Source of the DNA: Phycisphaerales bacterium
GTDB taxonomy: Bacteria; Planctomycetota; Phycisphaerae; Phycisphaerales; UBA1924
Length of the DNA: 50,402 nt
Reading direction: 5' to 3'
NCBI GenBank assembly: GCA_029260435.1
Contig: JAJDDG010000014.1
Coordinates: 1 to 50,402 of the forward strand
A program made the position numbers and the translations under genes. The first letter of the stretch is position 1, and every line of letters starts with the position of its first letter. This document shows, piece by piece, positions 14,813-22,972 of this stretch. Under the pieces are notes generated by a model. That model had not been told where the DNA came from. It was given only the letters and a program-made list of their open reading frames with translations, and searched no databases.

Positions 14813-15909
14813 CTCTGCAATACAGGCAGGTGTTCGAGCCCGATGATTGTTGATCTGGTTTCGTTGTTGAGGTAATCGGCTGTACGCAATGGCGAGGTTG
14901 TCTCGGGCCAGCGGTTCAGGGTGTGGGCGCAGTTGTTCGCTCGGGTGCGCGCGACGCGGAGGATGTCCGCGACGACCGCGGAGGCTGTGGGGTAGCGCCC
15001 GGCGCCGGAGCCCGAGACGAAGGCGGATTGCATGGCGTCGCCGGCTACGGAGAGGCCCATGTCTGCGTATGTCACCAATCTCAGTCGGGAACGTCCTCCC
15101 ACTAGCGTGGGGCGATTTGAAACATAGAGTTTGTCACCCTCACGGCGTGCTATCGCAAGCAGTTTGATGGTATACCGCTCGTCTCGCGCTTTGGCCATAA
15201 GTTCTGGAGTGATGAATTCGATGCCATTGTTGGGGATGTCGTCAGGGTTAACAGGCGTCCCGAAAGCAATCGCACAAAGGATCGCGAGCTTTTCGGCGGA
15301 GTCGCGCCCGGAGACATCGAGGGTGGGGTCTGCCTCGGCATACCCGAGTCGCTGTGCTTCGGCGAGAGTCGCGTCGTAGGAGGCGGGTCTGCCGCTCAGT
15401 GCGGCGACTTCTAGTGCGGAGAGGATGAAGTTGCATGTGCCGTTGAGGATGCCGGCGACGGTTGTGATGTCGTTTGCGCCGAGGCAGTCGGTGATGAGGT
15501 CAATCGCGGGGACGCCCCCGGCGACGGCGGCTTCCATGGTGAGGGCGCGGTTGTGTTCGCGTGCTGTTGCGAAGAGTTGGCCGCCGTTTTTCGCGATGAG
15601 CGATTTGTTGGCGGTGACGACATCCGCGCCGGAGGTGATCGCGCGGGTGAGATACTGGTGTGCGGGGTCGATGCCCCCTGCGACTTCCACGAGGATGTCC
15701 GGCTCGGCTGCGAAGAAGGCTTCGGGGTCGTCGGTGAGGAGGCAGGAGGTGGGGAGGGTGATGTCGCGTTTTCGGTCCAGCGATCGGACGAGGACGGAAG
15801 CGATTTCGAGAGGCACGCTGGTGCGCTGCTCGTAGAGGGGGGCGTGGCGTTGGAGGAGGTCCGCGACGCCTTGGCCGACGGTGCCGAATCCGATGATTGA
15901 GATACGCAT
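14809..15909 (-). CDS. hom: Homoserine dehydrogenase, short form without a complete ACT domain
   Basis: Reduces aspartate semialdehyde to homoserine for threonine and methionine synthesis. The 366-residue product has the Rossmann signature IIGFGTVGQGVADLL at residues 4-18, VEVAGGIDPAHQYL, the catalytic-region VVTANKSLIA, GGVPAIDLI, GILNGTCNFIL and YAEADPTLDVSGRDSAEKLAIL, all in order. After GAGRYPTASAVVADI only about 50 residues remain, so the regulatory ACT domain of ~430-residue bacterial enzymes is absent. The start at 15909 is set by the Rossmann motif and a TACCGT box ending six bases upstream. Loss of the ACT domain suggests weaker threonine feedback, which is inference. Confidence 0.92.
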   Translation of the reverse strand: MRISIIGFGTVGQGVADLLQRHAPLYEQRTSVPLEIASVLVRSLDRKRDITLPTSCLLTDDPEAFFAAEPDILVEVAGGIDPAHQYLTRAITSGADVVTANKSLIAKNGGQLFATAREHNRALTMEAAVAGGVPAIDLITDCLGANDITTVAGILNGTCNFILSALEVAALSGRPASYDATLAEAQRLGYAEADPTLDVSGRDSAEKLAILCAIAFGTPVNPDDIPNNGIEFITPELMAKARDERYTIKLLAIARREGDKLYVSNRPTLVGGRSRLRLVTYADMGLSVAGDAMQSAFVSGSGAGRYPTASAVVADILRVARTRANNCAHTLNRWPETTSPLRTADYLNNETRSTIIGLEHLPVLQS

Positions 15910-15915
15910 GGGGGC

Positions 15916-15921
15916 ACGGTA
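15916..15921 (-). promoter_or_regulatory. -10 box TACCGT of hom (leaderless type)
   Basis: On the - strand TACCGT ends six bases before the ATG of hom at 15909. It is divergent from TAGGTT at 15947-15952. Confidence 0.5.
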
Positions 15922-15946
15922 CCGCGCAGGTGTGGTGTGGTGCAGG

Positions 15947-15952
15947 TAGGTT
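15947..15952 (+). promoter_or_regulatory. -10 box TAGGTT of the class IV aminotransferase gene (leaderless type)
   Basis: TAGGTT ends seven bases before ATG 15960. No strong ribosome site is seen. Confidence 0.45.
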
Positions 15953-15959
15953 GGTGCGC

Positions 15960-16889
15960 ATGAAAGAAGCGGGTCGATCATTGGTGTGGTTGAACGGGCG
16001 GTTCGTCGAGCGGGCGGAGGCGCGGGTGGGCGCTTTTGACGCGGGTGTGCAGCACGGCGTGGGGGTGTTCGAGACGATGATCGGGGTTGGCGGAAGGGTT
16101 TTCCGGTTGGCAGAGCACATGGGACGGCTCGAACGATCGGCGCGAGAGCTGGGCTTGAGCGAGTCGCTCAACACGCGGGCGCTGGGCGAGGCGGTGGAGA
16201 CGGTTGTTGCCAAGAGCGGCTTGGCGGAGGGGGAGGCTCGGGCGCGGATCAGGCTGACGGTGACGGGTGGGGATCTGAATTTGTTGCGGGGCGAGGGCGG
16301 TGGGGGGGGGGGTGGGGATCCGACGGTGTTGATTGATGTGCAGCCCGCGCAGCAATATCCCGAGGCAATGTTCGAGCAGGGGATCGGGGTGGTTGTCGCG
16401 GAGACGAAGGCGAACCCGCTCAACGCGCACGAGGGGCACAAGACGCTCAATTACTGGTGGCGGCTGCGCGAGTTGCAGCGGGCGGCGGCGAGCGGGGCGG
16501 GCGAGGCGCTGGTGTTGCAGGTGACGAACCACGCGTGCGGCGGGTGCGTGAGCAATGTGTTTGGTGTGAAGGATGGGACGTTGATGACGCCGATCGCGCG
16601 GGGTGAGGAAGGGGGGGCGAAAGGCGCAGAGGGTAGGAGCCCGGTGTTGCCCGGGATCACGCGCGGTGCGGTGATGGAGTTCGGCGAGAAGCGGGGGATG
16701 GGGTGCGCCAGGCCGATGATCGCGGTGGGGGATCTGCTGGACGCGGACGAGGTGTTTCTGACGAACTCGAGTTGGGGGGTGCTGCCTGTGACGCGGGTCG
16801 AGGCGCACACGATCGCGGACGGCTCGGTGGGCGAGGCGACGCGGGTGCTGCGCGCCGCGTGGCTCGAAGCGCTAGCGGAAGAGATCTAG
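15960..16889 (+). CDS. Class IV PLP aminotransferase / aminodeoxychorismate lyase family protein
   Basis: A 309-residue fold-type IV PLP protein, a family that holds branched-chain and D-amino acid aminotransferases and aminodeoxychorismate lyase. Seen: VWLNGRFVERAEARVGAFDAG, GVFETM, the phosphate-binding RLAEHMGRL, the PLP lysine region HKTLNYW and SNVFGVKDGTLMTP. The Glu that normally sits in the E-G-x-x-S-N block and contacts the PLP ring nitrogen appears to be Gly here (GGCVSN). Residues near 113-122 are a poly-Gly run encoded by an 11-G tract (16302-16312), and an insertion rich in Gly/Glu (GEEGGAKGAEG) precedes LPGITR. Position beside hom hints at amino acid metabolism. Substrate unknown. 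Confidence 0.82.
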   Translation: MKEAGRSLVWLNGRFVERAEARVGAFDAGVQHGVGVFETMIGVGGRVFRLAEHMGRLERSARELGLSESLNTRALGEAVETVVAKSGLAEGEARARIRLTVTGGDLNLLRGEGGGGGGGDPTVLIDVQPAQQYPEAMFEQGIGVVVAETKANPLNAHEGHKTLNYWWRLRELQRAAASGAGEALVLQVTNHACGGCVSNVFGVKDGTLMTPIARGEEGGAKGAEGRSPVLPGITRGAVMEFGEKRGMGCARPMIAVGDLLDADEVFLTNSSWGVLPVTRVEAHTIADGSVGEATRVLRAAWLEALAEEI

Positions 16890-16894
16890 AGTGG

Positions 16895-17182
16895 CTATTC
16901 GATATCGCGCCGGATGACGCGGACGTTCTCGCGTTTGTCTTGAAGCGTGCGCCCGCCGCGGATCTTCGCGATGAGCATCTGGACGGCGAAGACGAGCGCG
17001 CCGAGTGCGATGACCACGCCCCCGATGACGAGCGAGAAGACGCCGAGGATCACGAGCAGCCCGAGGGCGGCGATCGTGAGGACCACGAACCCGATCCGGG
17101 CGAGCGGGGAGGGGGAGGCGACGCGGAAGGCGCGTGACGCCTGCTCGTAACGGGCTCGGAAATCAGGTTGGGCAGCGGCCAT
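16895..17182 (-). CDS. Small two-helix membrane protein, unknown function
   Basis: A 95-residue protein: a basic N-terminal stretch (FRARYEQASRAFRVA), two closely spaced hydrophobic segments (about 27-47 and 50-71, VVLTIAALGLLVILGVF and IGGVVIALGALVFAVQ) and a basic tail (KIRGGRTLQDKRENVRVIRRDIE). Two adjacent ATG codons can start it (17185 and 17182). I chose 17182 because the TACAAT box then ends seven bases upstream, as in the neighbours. It ends five bases from the aminotransferase gene, convergently. No family recognised. Confidence 0.68.
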   Translation of the reverse strand: MAAAQPDFRARYEQASRAFRVASPSPLARIGFVVLTIAALGLLVILGVFSLVIGGVVIALGALVFAVQMLIAKIRGGRTLQDKRENVRVIRRDIE

Positions 17183-17189
17183 CATGTGG

Positions 17190-17195
17190 ATTGTA
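17190..17195 (-). promoter_or_regulatory. -10 box TACAAT of the small membrane protein gene (leaderless type)
   Basis: On the - strand TACAAT ends seven bases before the second of two ATG codons (17182) and four before the first (17185). Confidence 0.5.
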
Positions 17196-17274
17196 TGGGT
17201 GAACGGGGTGGGCGATTTCAGGGGGGCTATGCTTGGGCAGATCGGTGCGGTCGGGGGGTATGGAGAGGACACGC

Positions 17275-20200
17275 GTGGCGGACGAGCAGACAAAGGCGAG
17301 CGGGGCGACGGGGATTCCCGAGGACAAGCGGTTCGTGCACCTGCACCTCCACTCGGAGTATTCGCTGCTCGACGGTGGGAACCGGCTGGATCGGCTGGTG
17401 GACCGGGTGGCGGAACTGGGAATGGACGCGGTCGCGGTGACGGATCACGGGAATCTGTTCGGCGCGATGTCGTTCTACGAGAAGGCGCGGAAGAAGGGGA
17501 TCAAGCCGATCCTCGGGGTGGAGGCGTATGTCGCTGCGGGCGATCGTCGGGACAGGACGTACACGGGTGTGAAGGACGGCGGGCACCACCTCGTGCTGCT
17601 CGCGGAAAATCTGACGGGGTGGCAGAACCTGCTGAAGCTGTGCTCGGAGGCGTACCTCACCGGGTTTTATTACAAGCCGCGGATGGACCGCGAGATCCTC
17701 GCGGAGTTCGGCGAGGGGTTGATCGCGATCAACGGGCACCTCGGGTCGGAGCTCGCGTTCCACCTTGTTGAATACGAAAAGACCAAGAAGGAAGAGCACT
17801 ACGAGGCGGCGAAGGATGTGGCGCGGTGGCACGCTGAAAACTTTTCGCCGACGGCAACCGGTCCCCGGTTCTATGTCGAGCTGCAGCACCACATCCCCGA
17901 GCAGAACGCGATCAATCCGCACCTGATCCGGCTCGCACAAGAGATGGATCTGCCTCTTGTGTGCGACAACGACTCGCATTTTCTGCTGCGCGAGCAGCAC
18001 GATGCGCACGACACGCTGATCTGCATCTCGATGGGGAAGGTCAAGGACGATCCGGACCGGATGCATTATCCGGAGGAGCTGTACGTCAAGTCGCCGGGGG
18101 AAATGCGGGAGTTGTTCGAAGCGGAATATGGGGATGTGGGGGGGGAGGCTTGTGATAACACGGTGCGGATCGCTGATCGGTGCAACGTTGAATTGGAGTT
18201 CGGGAACCATGCGCCGGTGGTGAAGGTGGTGCGCCCGGAGAAGATCTGTTCGTACGAGGGACAGGCGGGGCTCACGGAGTGGTACAAGGCGTTCAGCGCG
18301 GATTTCGATCTTGAGCCGTTCGACGCGACGAAGGATTCGGAGTCGCCGGAAGAACTCAAAAAACAGTGCGACGCGATGCTGCGGGATCTGGCGCTCGCGG
18401 GGTTGATCTGGCGGTACGGGCCGAACGTGCTGGCGAAGAAGCGCTCGAACAAGATCAAGGCGTGCAAGGACAAGCTGGAGGGGTTCCGCCGGTTTGATGA
18501 CGAGGAGCGAGATGCGATTCTCGCGCGGTTCGACCGCGAGTTGAAGATCCTGGCGGACAAGGATATCAGCGCGTATTTCCTGATCGTGTGGGACTTTGTG
18601 AACTGGGCGCGTCAGCGGGGGATCCCGGCGAATGCGCGTGGCTCCGGTGTGGGCACGATGATCGGGTACGTGCTGGGCATGAGCAACGCCTGCCCTGTGG
18701 AGTATGGGTTGCTGTTCGAGCGGTTTACCGATCCGGATCGTTCGGAATACCCCGATATCGATATCGATCTTTGTCAGGATGGCAGGCAGGACGTGATCTC
18801 GTATGTGCGCGAGAAGTACGGGCATGTGGCGCAGATTATTACGTTCGGGACGCTCAAGGCGCGCGCGGCGATCCGGGATGTCGGGCGGGTGTTTGATATC
18901 CCGCTGCCCGAGGTGGACAAGATCGCCAAGCTGATCCCTGAGCAGCTCAACATCACGCTCGATATGGCGCTGGAGCAGGAGCCGGATCTCAGGGCGCTGT
19001 ACGACAACGACCCGCAGGTGAAGCGGCTGATCGATACGAGCCGCGTGCTGGAGGGGCAGGCGCGTCACAGCTCGGTGCACGCGGCGGGGGTGATCGTTGC
19101 GACGCGCCCGCTCAGCGAGATCGTTCCTCTGTACAAGCCGCCGAGCACGGACGATATCGTCACGCAGTGGGACGGCCCGACGTGCGAGCGGATCGGTCTG
19201 CTCAAGATGGATTTCCTCGGGCTGCGCACGCTGAGCACGATCGAGCGGTGCAAGGCGTTGATCCGCGAATCGATGGATACCGAGACGACATGGCGCTCGC
19301 TCTACTACGGACGCGAGGAGGAGCTGCCTGGCGAGGAAGTGCGCGCGGGCGTGGACCCTCTGGATCTTGAACGGATCAAGTACGACGACCCGCGCGTCTA
19401 TGAGATGTTCCAGCGGGCGGACACGGTTGGGGTGTTCCAGTTTGAATCGGGCGGGATGCGCCGGCTGCTCGCGGAGATGAAGCCCGACAGGCTCGAGGAT
19501 CTGATCGCGGCGAACGCGCTGTTCCGCCCGGGCCCGATGGACCTGATCCCCGATTACAACGCGCGCAAGCACGGCGAGCAGTCGGTGCCGCGGGTCCACC
19601 CGATCGTTGATGGGTACACCGAAGAGACGTACGGCGTGATGGTGTACCAGGAGCAGGTGATGCAGATCGTACACGGGCTCGGCGGGATCCCGCTGCGCAG
19701 CGCGTACTCGCTCATCAAGGCGATCTCCAAAAAGAAGGTCGAGGTCATCGACGCGAACCGCCCGAAGTTCATCGAGGGTGCGCACGAGAAGGGGCTCGAA
19801 AAGCACAAGGCGGAGGAACTGTTCGACCTGATCCTGAAGTTCGCGGGGTACGGCTTTAACAAGAGCCACTCGACGGGGTACTCGATCATCGCGTACCAGA
19901 CGGCGCTGCTGAAGACGTATTTCCCGAACCAGTACATGGCGGCGTTTTTGACGTACGAGAGCCAGTCGCAGAAGGTCGAAGACTGGATCAAGTACAAGGA
20001 CGACTGCCGCAAGACGGTGTTCGCGAGCGGGAAGATCGGGGTGGATATCCATCCGCCGGACGTGAACAAATCGGATTCTGATTTCACGGTTGTGTTCAGC
20101 GAGGGAGAGCTGCACGACGCGCAGGGCGGGCACGTGCGGTTCGGGATGCGCGCGATCAAGGGGGCGGGGACGAAGGCGATCGAGGCGATTGTTTCCGAGC

Positions 20201-21198
20201 GGAAGGCGAACGGGGCGTACAAAAGTTTGTACGAGTTCTGCGAGCGGATCCCGCCGGGTGTTGTGAACAAGGCGACGATCGAGGCGCTGGTTGTGTGCGG
20301 CGCGTTCGACGCGGTGCACTGCCGCGACGAGCGCCCGAACATGGTCGCGACGATCGAGCCGGCGGTGAGCGCGGGGCAGACGGTGGCGAAGGATCGCGCA
20401 GCGGGGCAGTCCTCGCTCTTTGGTGGTGGTGGAGATGGTGATGATGCTGGCAGCGGATCGGATAAAGGGGAAGCGGGAGGGGAAGACCCACCCCTTGTGC
20501 GCGCGGCGTCGTGGGACGAGAAGGAACTGCTCAAGCGCGAGAAGGAGGCGCTGGGGTTTTATGTATCGAGCCACCCGCTGGAGCAGCACGCCGAGGAGAT
20601 CGGGTTGTATTCGACGATCACCCTCGATGGGTTGAAGAGCGCGCCGCAGAACGCGCCGGTGGTGGTGGGCGGGCTGGTGTCTTCGGTGCGACCGATCGTG
20701 ACACGGACCGGCAAGAACCCCGGCTCGAAGATGGCGATCGTGACACTCGAAGATGATCGGATGAACATCGACGCTGTGCTGTTCACGCGCACATACGCCG
20801 AGTGCAGCGCGATGCTGCGGACGGACGCGGTCGTGCTGCTCGTTGGCAAGGCGGACCACTCGCGGGGCGACCCGCAGGTGATCGTCGAGCGGGTGGTCCC
20901 GATCGAGCGTGCTGCCACGGAACTCGCGAAGGGTGTGCGTCTCACGATCGACGAGGCGCAGCACAACGGCAGCGCGATGGCGACACTCGAGCATGTGCAG
21001 GGGATTCTGAGTTCGCCTGCAGCGCGTACGCCGGGCGGGGCGAGGGTGCCGGTGGTGTTCGTGGTGAAGGGCGCCGAGGCGGAGTATGTGATGCAGTCGC
21101 GCGAGCCGATGATGACCGCGACGCCCGAGGCGCTGGGGTACCTGCGCGATGCGCTCGGCGAAGGCAACGTGAGCGTGATGGGGTCGAACGGGGGTTAG
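17275..21198 (+). CDS. dnaE: DNA polymerase III alpha subunit
   Basis: Catalytic subunit of the replicative polymerase. The 1307-residue product has the PHP domain start HLHLHSEYSLLDGGN near residue 22, VTDHGNLFGA, polymerase palm motifs ARGSGVGTMIGYVLG and PDIDIDLCQDGRQ (catalytic Asp pair), RHSSVHAAGVIV, GVFQFESGGMRRLL, RPGPMDLIPDY and FNKSHSTGYSIIAYQTA, then an OB domain (VGGLVSSVRPIVTRTGKNPGSKMAIVTLED). It is longer than ~1160-residue DnaE proteins; part of the excess is a Gly/Asp-rich linker near 1055-1075. GTG 17275 is preferred because GGAGAGG lies six bases upstream; ATG 17260 and TTG 17233 are in frame. A TATGCT box at 17228-17233 is a plausible -10. Confidence 0.95.
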   Translation: MADEQTKASGATGIPEDKRFVHLHLHSEYSLLDGGNRLDRLVDRVAELGMDAVAVTDHGNLFGAMSFYEKARKKGIKPILGVEAYVAAGDRRDRTYTGVKDGGHHLVLLAENLTGWQNLLKLCSEAYLTGFYYKPRMDREILAEFGEGLIAINGHLGSELAFHLVEYEKTKKEEHYEAAKDVARWHAENFSPTATGPRFYVELQHHIPEQNAINPHLIRLAQEMDLPLVCDNDSHFLLREQHDAHDTLICISMGKVKDDPDRMHYPEELYVKSPGEMRELFEAEYGDVGGEACDNTVRIADRCNVELEFGNHAPVVKVVRPEKICSYEGQAGLTEWYKAFSADFDLEPFDATKDSESPEELKKQCDAMLRDLALAGLIWRYGPNVLAKKRSNKIKACKDKLEGFRRFDDEERDAILARFDRELKILADKDISAYFLIVWDFVNWARQRGIPANARGSGVGTMIGYVLGMSNACPVEYGLLFERFTDPDRSEYPDIDIDLCQDGRQDVISYVREKYGHVAQIITFGTLKARAAIRDVGRVFDIPLPEVDKIAKLIPEQLNITLDMALEQEPDLRALYDNDPQVKRLIDTSRVLEGQARHSSVHAAGVIVATRPLSEIVPLYKPPSTDDIVTQWDGPTCERIGLLKMDFLGLRTLSTIERCKALIRESMDTETTWRSLYYGREEELPGEEVRAGVDPLDLERIKYDDPRVYEMFQRADTVGVFQFESGGMRRLLAEMKPDRLEDLIAANALFRPGPMDLIPDYNARKHGEQSVPRVHPIVDGYTEETYGVMVYQEQVMQIVHGLGGIPLRSAYSLIKAISKKKVEVIDANRPKFIEGAHEKGLEKHKAEELFDLILKFAGYGFNKSHSTGYSIIAYQTALLKTYFPNQYMAAFLTYESQSQKVEDWIKYKDDCRKTVFASGKIGVDIHPPDVNKSDSDFTVVFSEGELHDAQGGHVRFGMRAIKGAGTKAIEAIVSERKANGAYKSLYEFCERIPPGVVNKATIEALVVCGAFDAVHCRDERPNMVATIEPAVSAGQTVAKDRAAGQSSLFGGGGDGDDAGSGSDKGEAGGEDPPLVRAASWDEKELLKREKEALGFYVSSHPLEQHAEEIGLYSTITLDGLKSAPQNAPVVVGGLVSSVRPIVTRTGKNPGSKMAIVTLEDDRMNIDAVLFTRTYAECSAMLRTDAVVLLVGKADHSRGDPQVIVERVVPIERAATELAKGVRLTIDEAQHNGSAMATLEHVQGILSSPAARTPGGARVPVVFVVKGAEAEYVMQSREPMMTATPEALGYLRDALGEGNVSVMGSNGG

Positions 21199-21200
21199 CC

Positions 21201-21240
21201 GGGGTGCCATGCTACACGCGCTTCGCGTGAAGCATGCCCC
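21201..21240. repeat. REP-like palindrome GGGGTGCCATGCT...AGCATGCCCC
   Basis: Arms at 21208-21220 and 21224-21236 pair at 12 of 13 positions around CTT, flanked by GGGGTGC and CCCC. It begins three bases after the dnaE stop codon and may also act as its terminator. Confidence 0.75.
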
Positions 21241-21287
21241 AGTGGTGGTTTAGCCTGCGGCTGTACAACGGCACCTGCGCATGGCAT

Positions 21288-21803
21288 TTAGTGTTTCCGT
21301 TTGGCGAGTTGATCCAAGCGCTGCTGGATCTTGCGGAGCAGGCGGTTCTGTCGGGCGGTATCGGGGAAGCGCCCGAAGGTTGCGCTGGCGTTGATCTCGC
21401 GCGGCTCGAAGTGCCCGCGGGTGAAATTGTCGCAGGCGAGTTCGATGCGGAGCGGGGTGTGGCGCGCATCGGTCATGCGGTAGATGCGCAACGAGTCGCT
21501 CGGTTTTTCGACGGCTTCCACCGCGACCCCCGAGTACGAACACGCCCAGCGGATCGCGGGGTCCAGATCGATCAGACGCCCGGCGAGGGTGGTGATCGAC
21601 GGGGACTCGATCGCGGCGGGGAGGGCTTCGTGATCTGGTGTCTGCGGCGCTGTTTGAGAGGGCGCAATAGCTGTTTGAGGGGTGAGTGAGCGGGGCTTAT
21701 TTGCAGCACATCCCGTGAGCGAGCACGCGCCGAACACGCCTATCGCCATGATCAGGGGGGAAAAACAGGGGCAAACAGGATGATTTTGGGTTGGCGCGGG
21801 CAT
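21288..21803 (-). CDS. Probable lipoprotein, unknown function
   Basis: A 171-residue product with a lipobox at LTGC (ACSLTGCAANK, Cys near residue 32) after a hydrophobic stretch that includes IMAIGVFGA, so export and lipidation are expected. The segment after the Cys is Thr/Pro/Gln-rich, a typical spacer, followed by a folded part with IDLDPAIRWACSYSGVAVEAVE and HFEPREINASATFGRFPDTARQNRLLRKIQQRL. The start is uncertain: ATG 21803 gives a long n-region, ATG 21749 a very short one, and ATG 21863 is also in frame. The body resembles no family I know. It converges on dnaE and is divergent from phoH. Confidence 0.65.
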   Translation of the reverse strand: MPAPTQNHPVCPCFSPLIMAIGVFGACSLTGCAANKPRSLTPQTAIAPSQTAPQTPDHEALPAAIESPSITTLAGRLIDLDPAIRWACSYSGVAVEAVEKPSDSLRIYRMTDARHTPLRIELACDNFTRGHFEPREINASATFGRFPDTARQNRLLRKIQQRLDQLAKRKH

Positions 21804-21845
21804 ATTCTCGGGCTCAAGACTGGCTTCGGGCTCCGGCATCCGGGG

Positions 21846-21851
21846 TAGAAT
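21846..21851 (+). promoter_or_regulatory. -10 box TAGAAT upstream of phoH
   Basis: TAGAAT ends 23 bases before ATG 21875, so a short leader of about 15 bases is expected. An out-of-frame ATG at 21862 lies ten bases after the box. Confidence 0.4.
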
Positions 21852-21874
21852 GCCGATCGACATGGTACGGGGCT

Positions 21875-22972
21875 ATGGGGGAATCTGCGGACCCTTGGTG
21901 GGAATCCGCTGCGGTTGGTGGGCAACCGCACTGGCACGAAGCGAGCGCGAGCACACATCCATTGCAACTGACTATTGATGTTCCCGAATCGGTCGATCGC
22001 GTCGCTGTCTTCGGCGCGGGGGACCGGAACTTGAAGCTGATCCGCGACGGGCTCGGCGTGGGGGTTGTTGCGCGCGAGGGGCAGGTCCGGCTCGAGGGCG
22101 ACGGCCCCTCGGTCGAGGCGGCGCGGATCGTGGTGGACAGGCTGGTCGATGCGTCGCGCGAGAAGAAGACGCTGCCGCGGCCGGCGGTGATGGACGCGAT
22201 CGCCGAGGCGGGGTGGCGTGCGCAGCGCGGCGGGGTGATCGCGCAGGCGACGGGGAGCAATTGCATGGGAGGTTGGGGCTCCGGCGTGGATGTGTATGCC
22301 AACGGGCGACCCATCACCGCTCGCACCGAGAATCAGGGCGTCTATCTGGACGCCATCCGGGACAACGACCTTGTTTTCGCGGTGGGGCCAGCGGGCACGG
22401 GCAAGACATACATCGCGGTCGCGGCGGCGATCCACATGCTCAAGCGTGGCATGGTGCGCAAGGTGATCCTTGCTCGCCCCGCGGTCGAGGCGGGCGAGAA
22501 GCTCGGTTTCCTGCCGGGCGATGTGTTCGAGAAGGTGAACCCGTATTTGCGTCCGCTGCTGGACGCGCTGCACGACATGATGGACTACGCGACCGTCAAG
22601 CGGTTCATGGCGAACGATGTTGTAGAAGTCGTGCCTCTTGCGTTCATGCGCGGGCGCACGCTGAACGATTCGGTGATCATTCTGGATGAAGCACAGAACA
22701 CGACGCGCGGGCAGATGCAGATGTTCCTCACGCGGATGGGCGAGCGATCCAAGATGATTGTGACCGGTGATATCACGCAGATCGATCTGGAAGATCCGAG
22801 GGAGAGCGGGCTGATCGATGCCGGGCGCCGCCTGCGCCGGGCGAAGGGTGTGGGGATGTGCACGCTCCAGAAGGCTGATGTTGTACGCCACGCGATTGTC
22901 CAGCGGATCATCGAGGCGTATGACGACACCGCCGATTCCCCGAACACCTTCCTGGAGGATGACGATGGGTGA
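21875..22972 (+). CDS. phoH: PhoH-like P-loop ATPase
   Basis: A 365-residue cytoplasmic ATPase of the PhoH/YbeZ family, linked to RNA metabolism and ribosome maturation. An N-terminal KH-like region (about 30-110, with VFGAGDRNLKLIRDGLGVGV) precedes the ATPase domain: Walker A VGPAGTGKTYIAVA near residue 170, ILARPAVEAGEKLGFLPGD, Walker B VIILDEAQNTTRGQMQMFLTRMG and IVTGDITQIDL. The start at ATG 21875 is the first in-frame ATG after the -10 box. It overlaps the 7TM-HD gene by eight bases. In many bacteria phoH, the 7TM-HD gene and ybeY sit together; here ybeY does not follow. Confidence 0.93.
   Translation: MGESADPWWESAAVGGQPHWHEASASTHPLQLTIDVPESVDRVAVFGAGDRNLKLIRDGLGVGVVAREGQVRLEGDGPSVEAARIVVDRLVDASREKKTLPRPAVMDAIAEAGWRAQRGGVIAQATGSNCMGGWGSGVDVYANGRPITARTENQGVYLDAIRDNDLVFAVGPAGTGKTYIAVAAAIHMLKRGMVRKVILARPAVEAGEKLGFLPGDVFEKVNPYLRPLLDALHDMMDYATVKRFMANDVVEVVPLAFMRGRTLNDSVIILDEAQNTTRGQMQMFLTRMGERSKMIVTGDITQIDLEDPRESGLIDAGRRLRRAKGVGMCTLQKADVVRHAIVQRIIEAYDDTADSPNTFLEDDDG

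Noticed and set aside
17227..21210. An open frame of about 1300 codons on the strand opposite dnaE
   Set aside because: It mirrors dnaE exactly and has an Arg/His/Leu-rich composition typical of antisense frames in GC-rich genes; no family motif is present.
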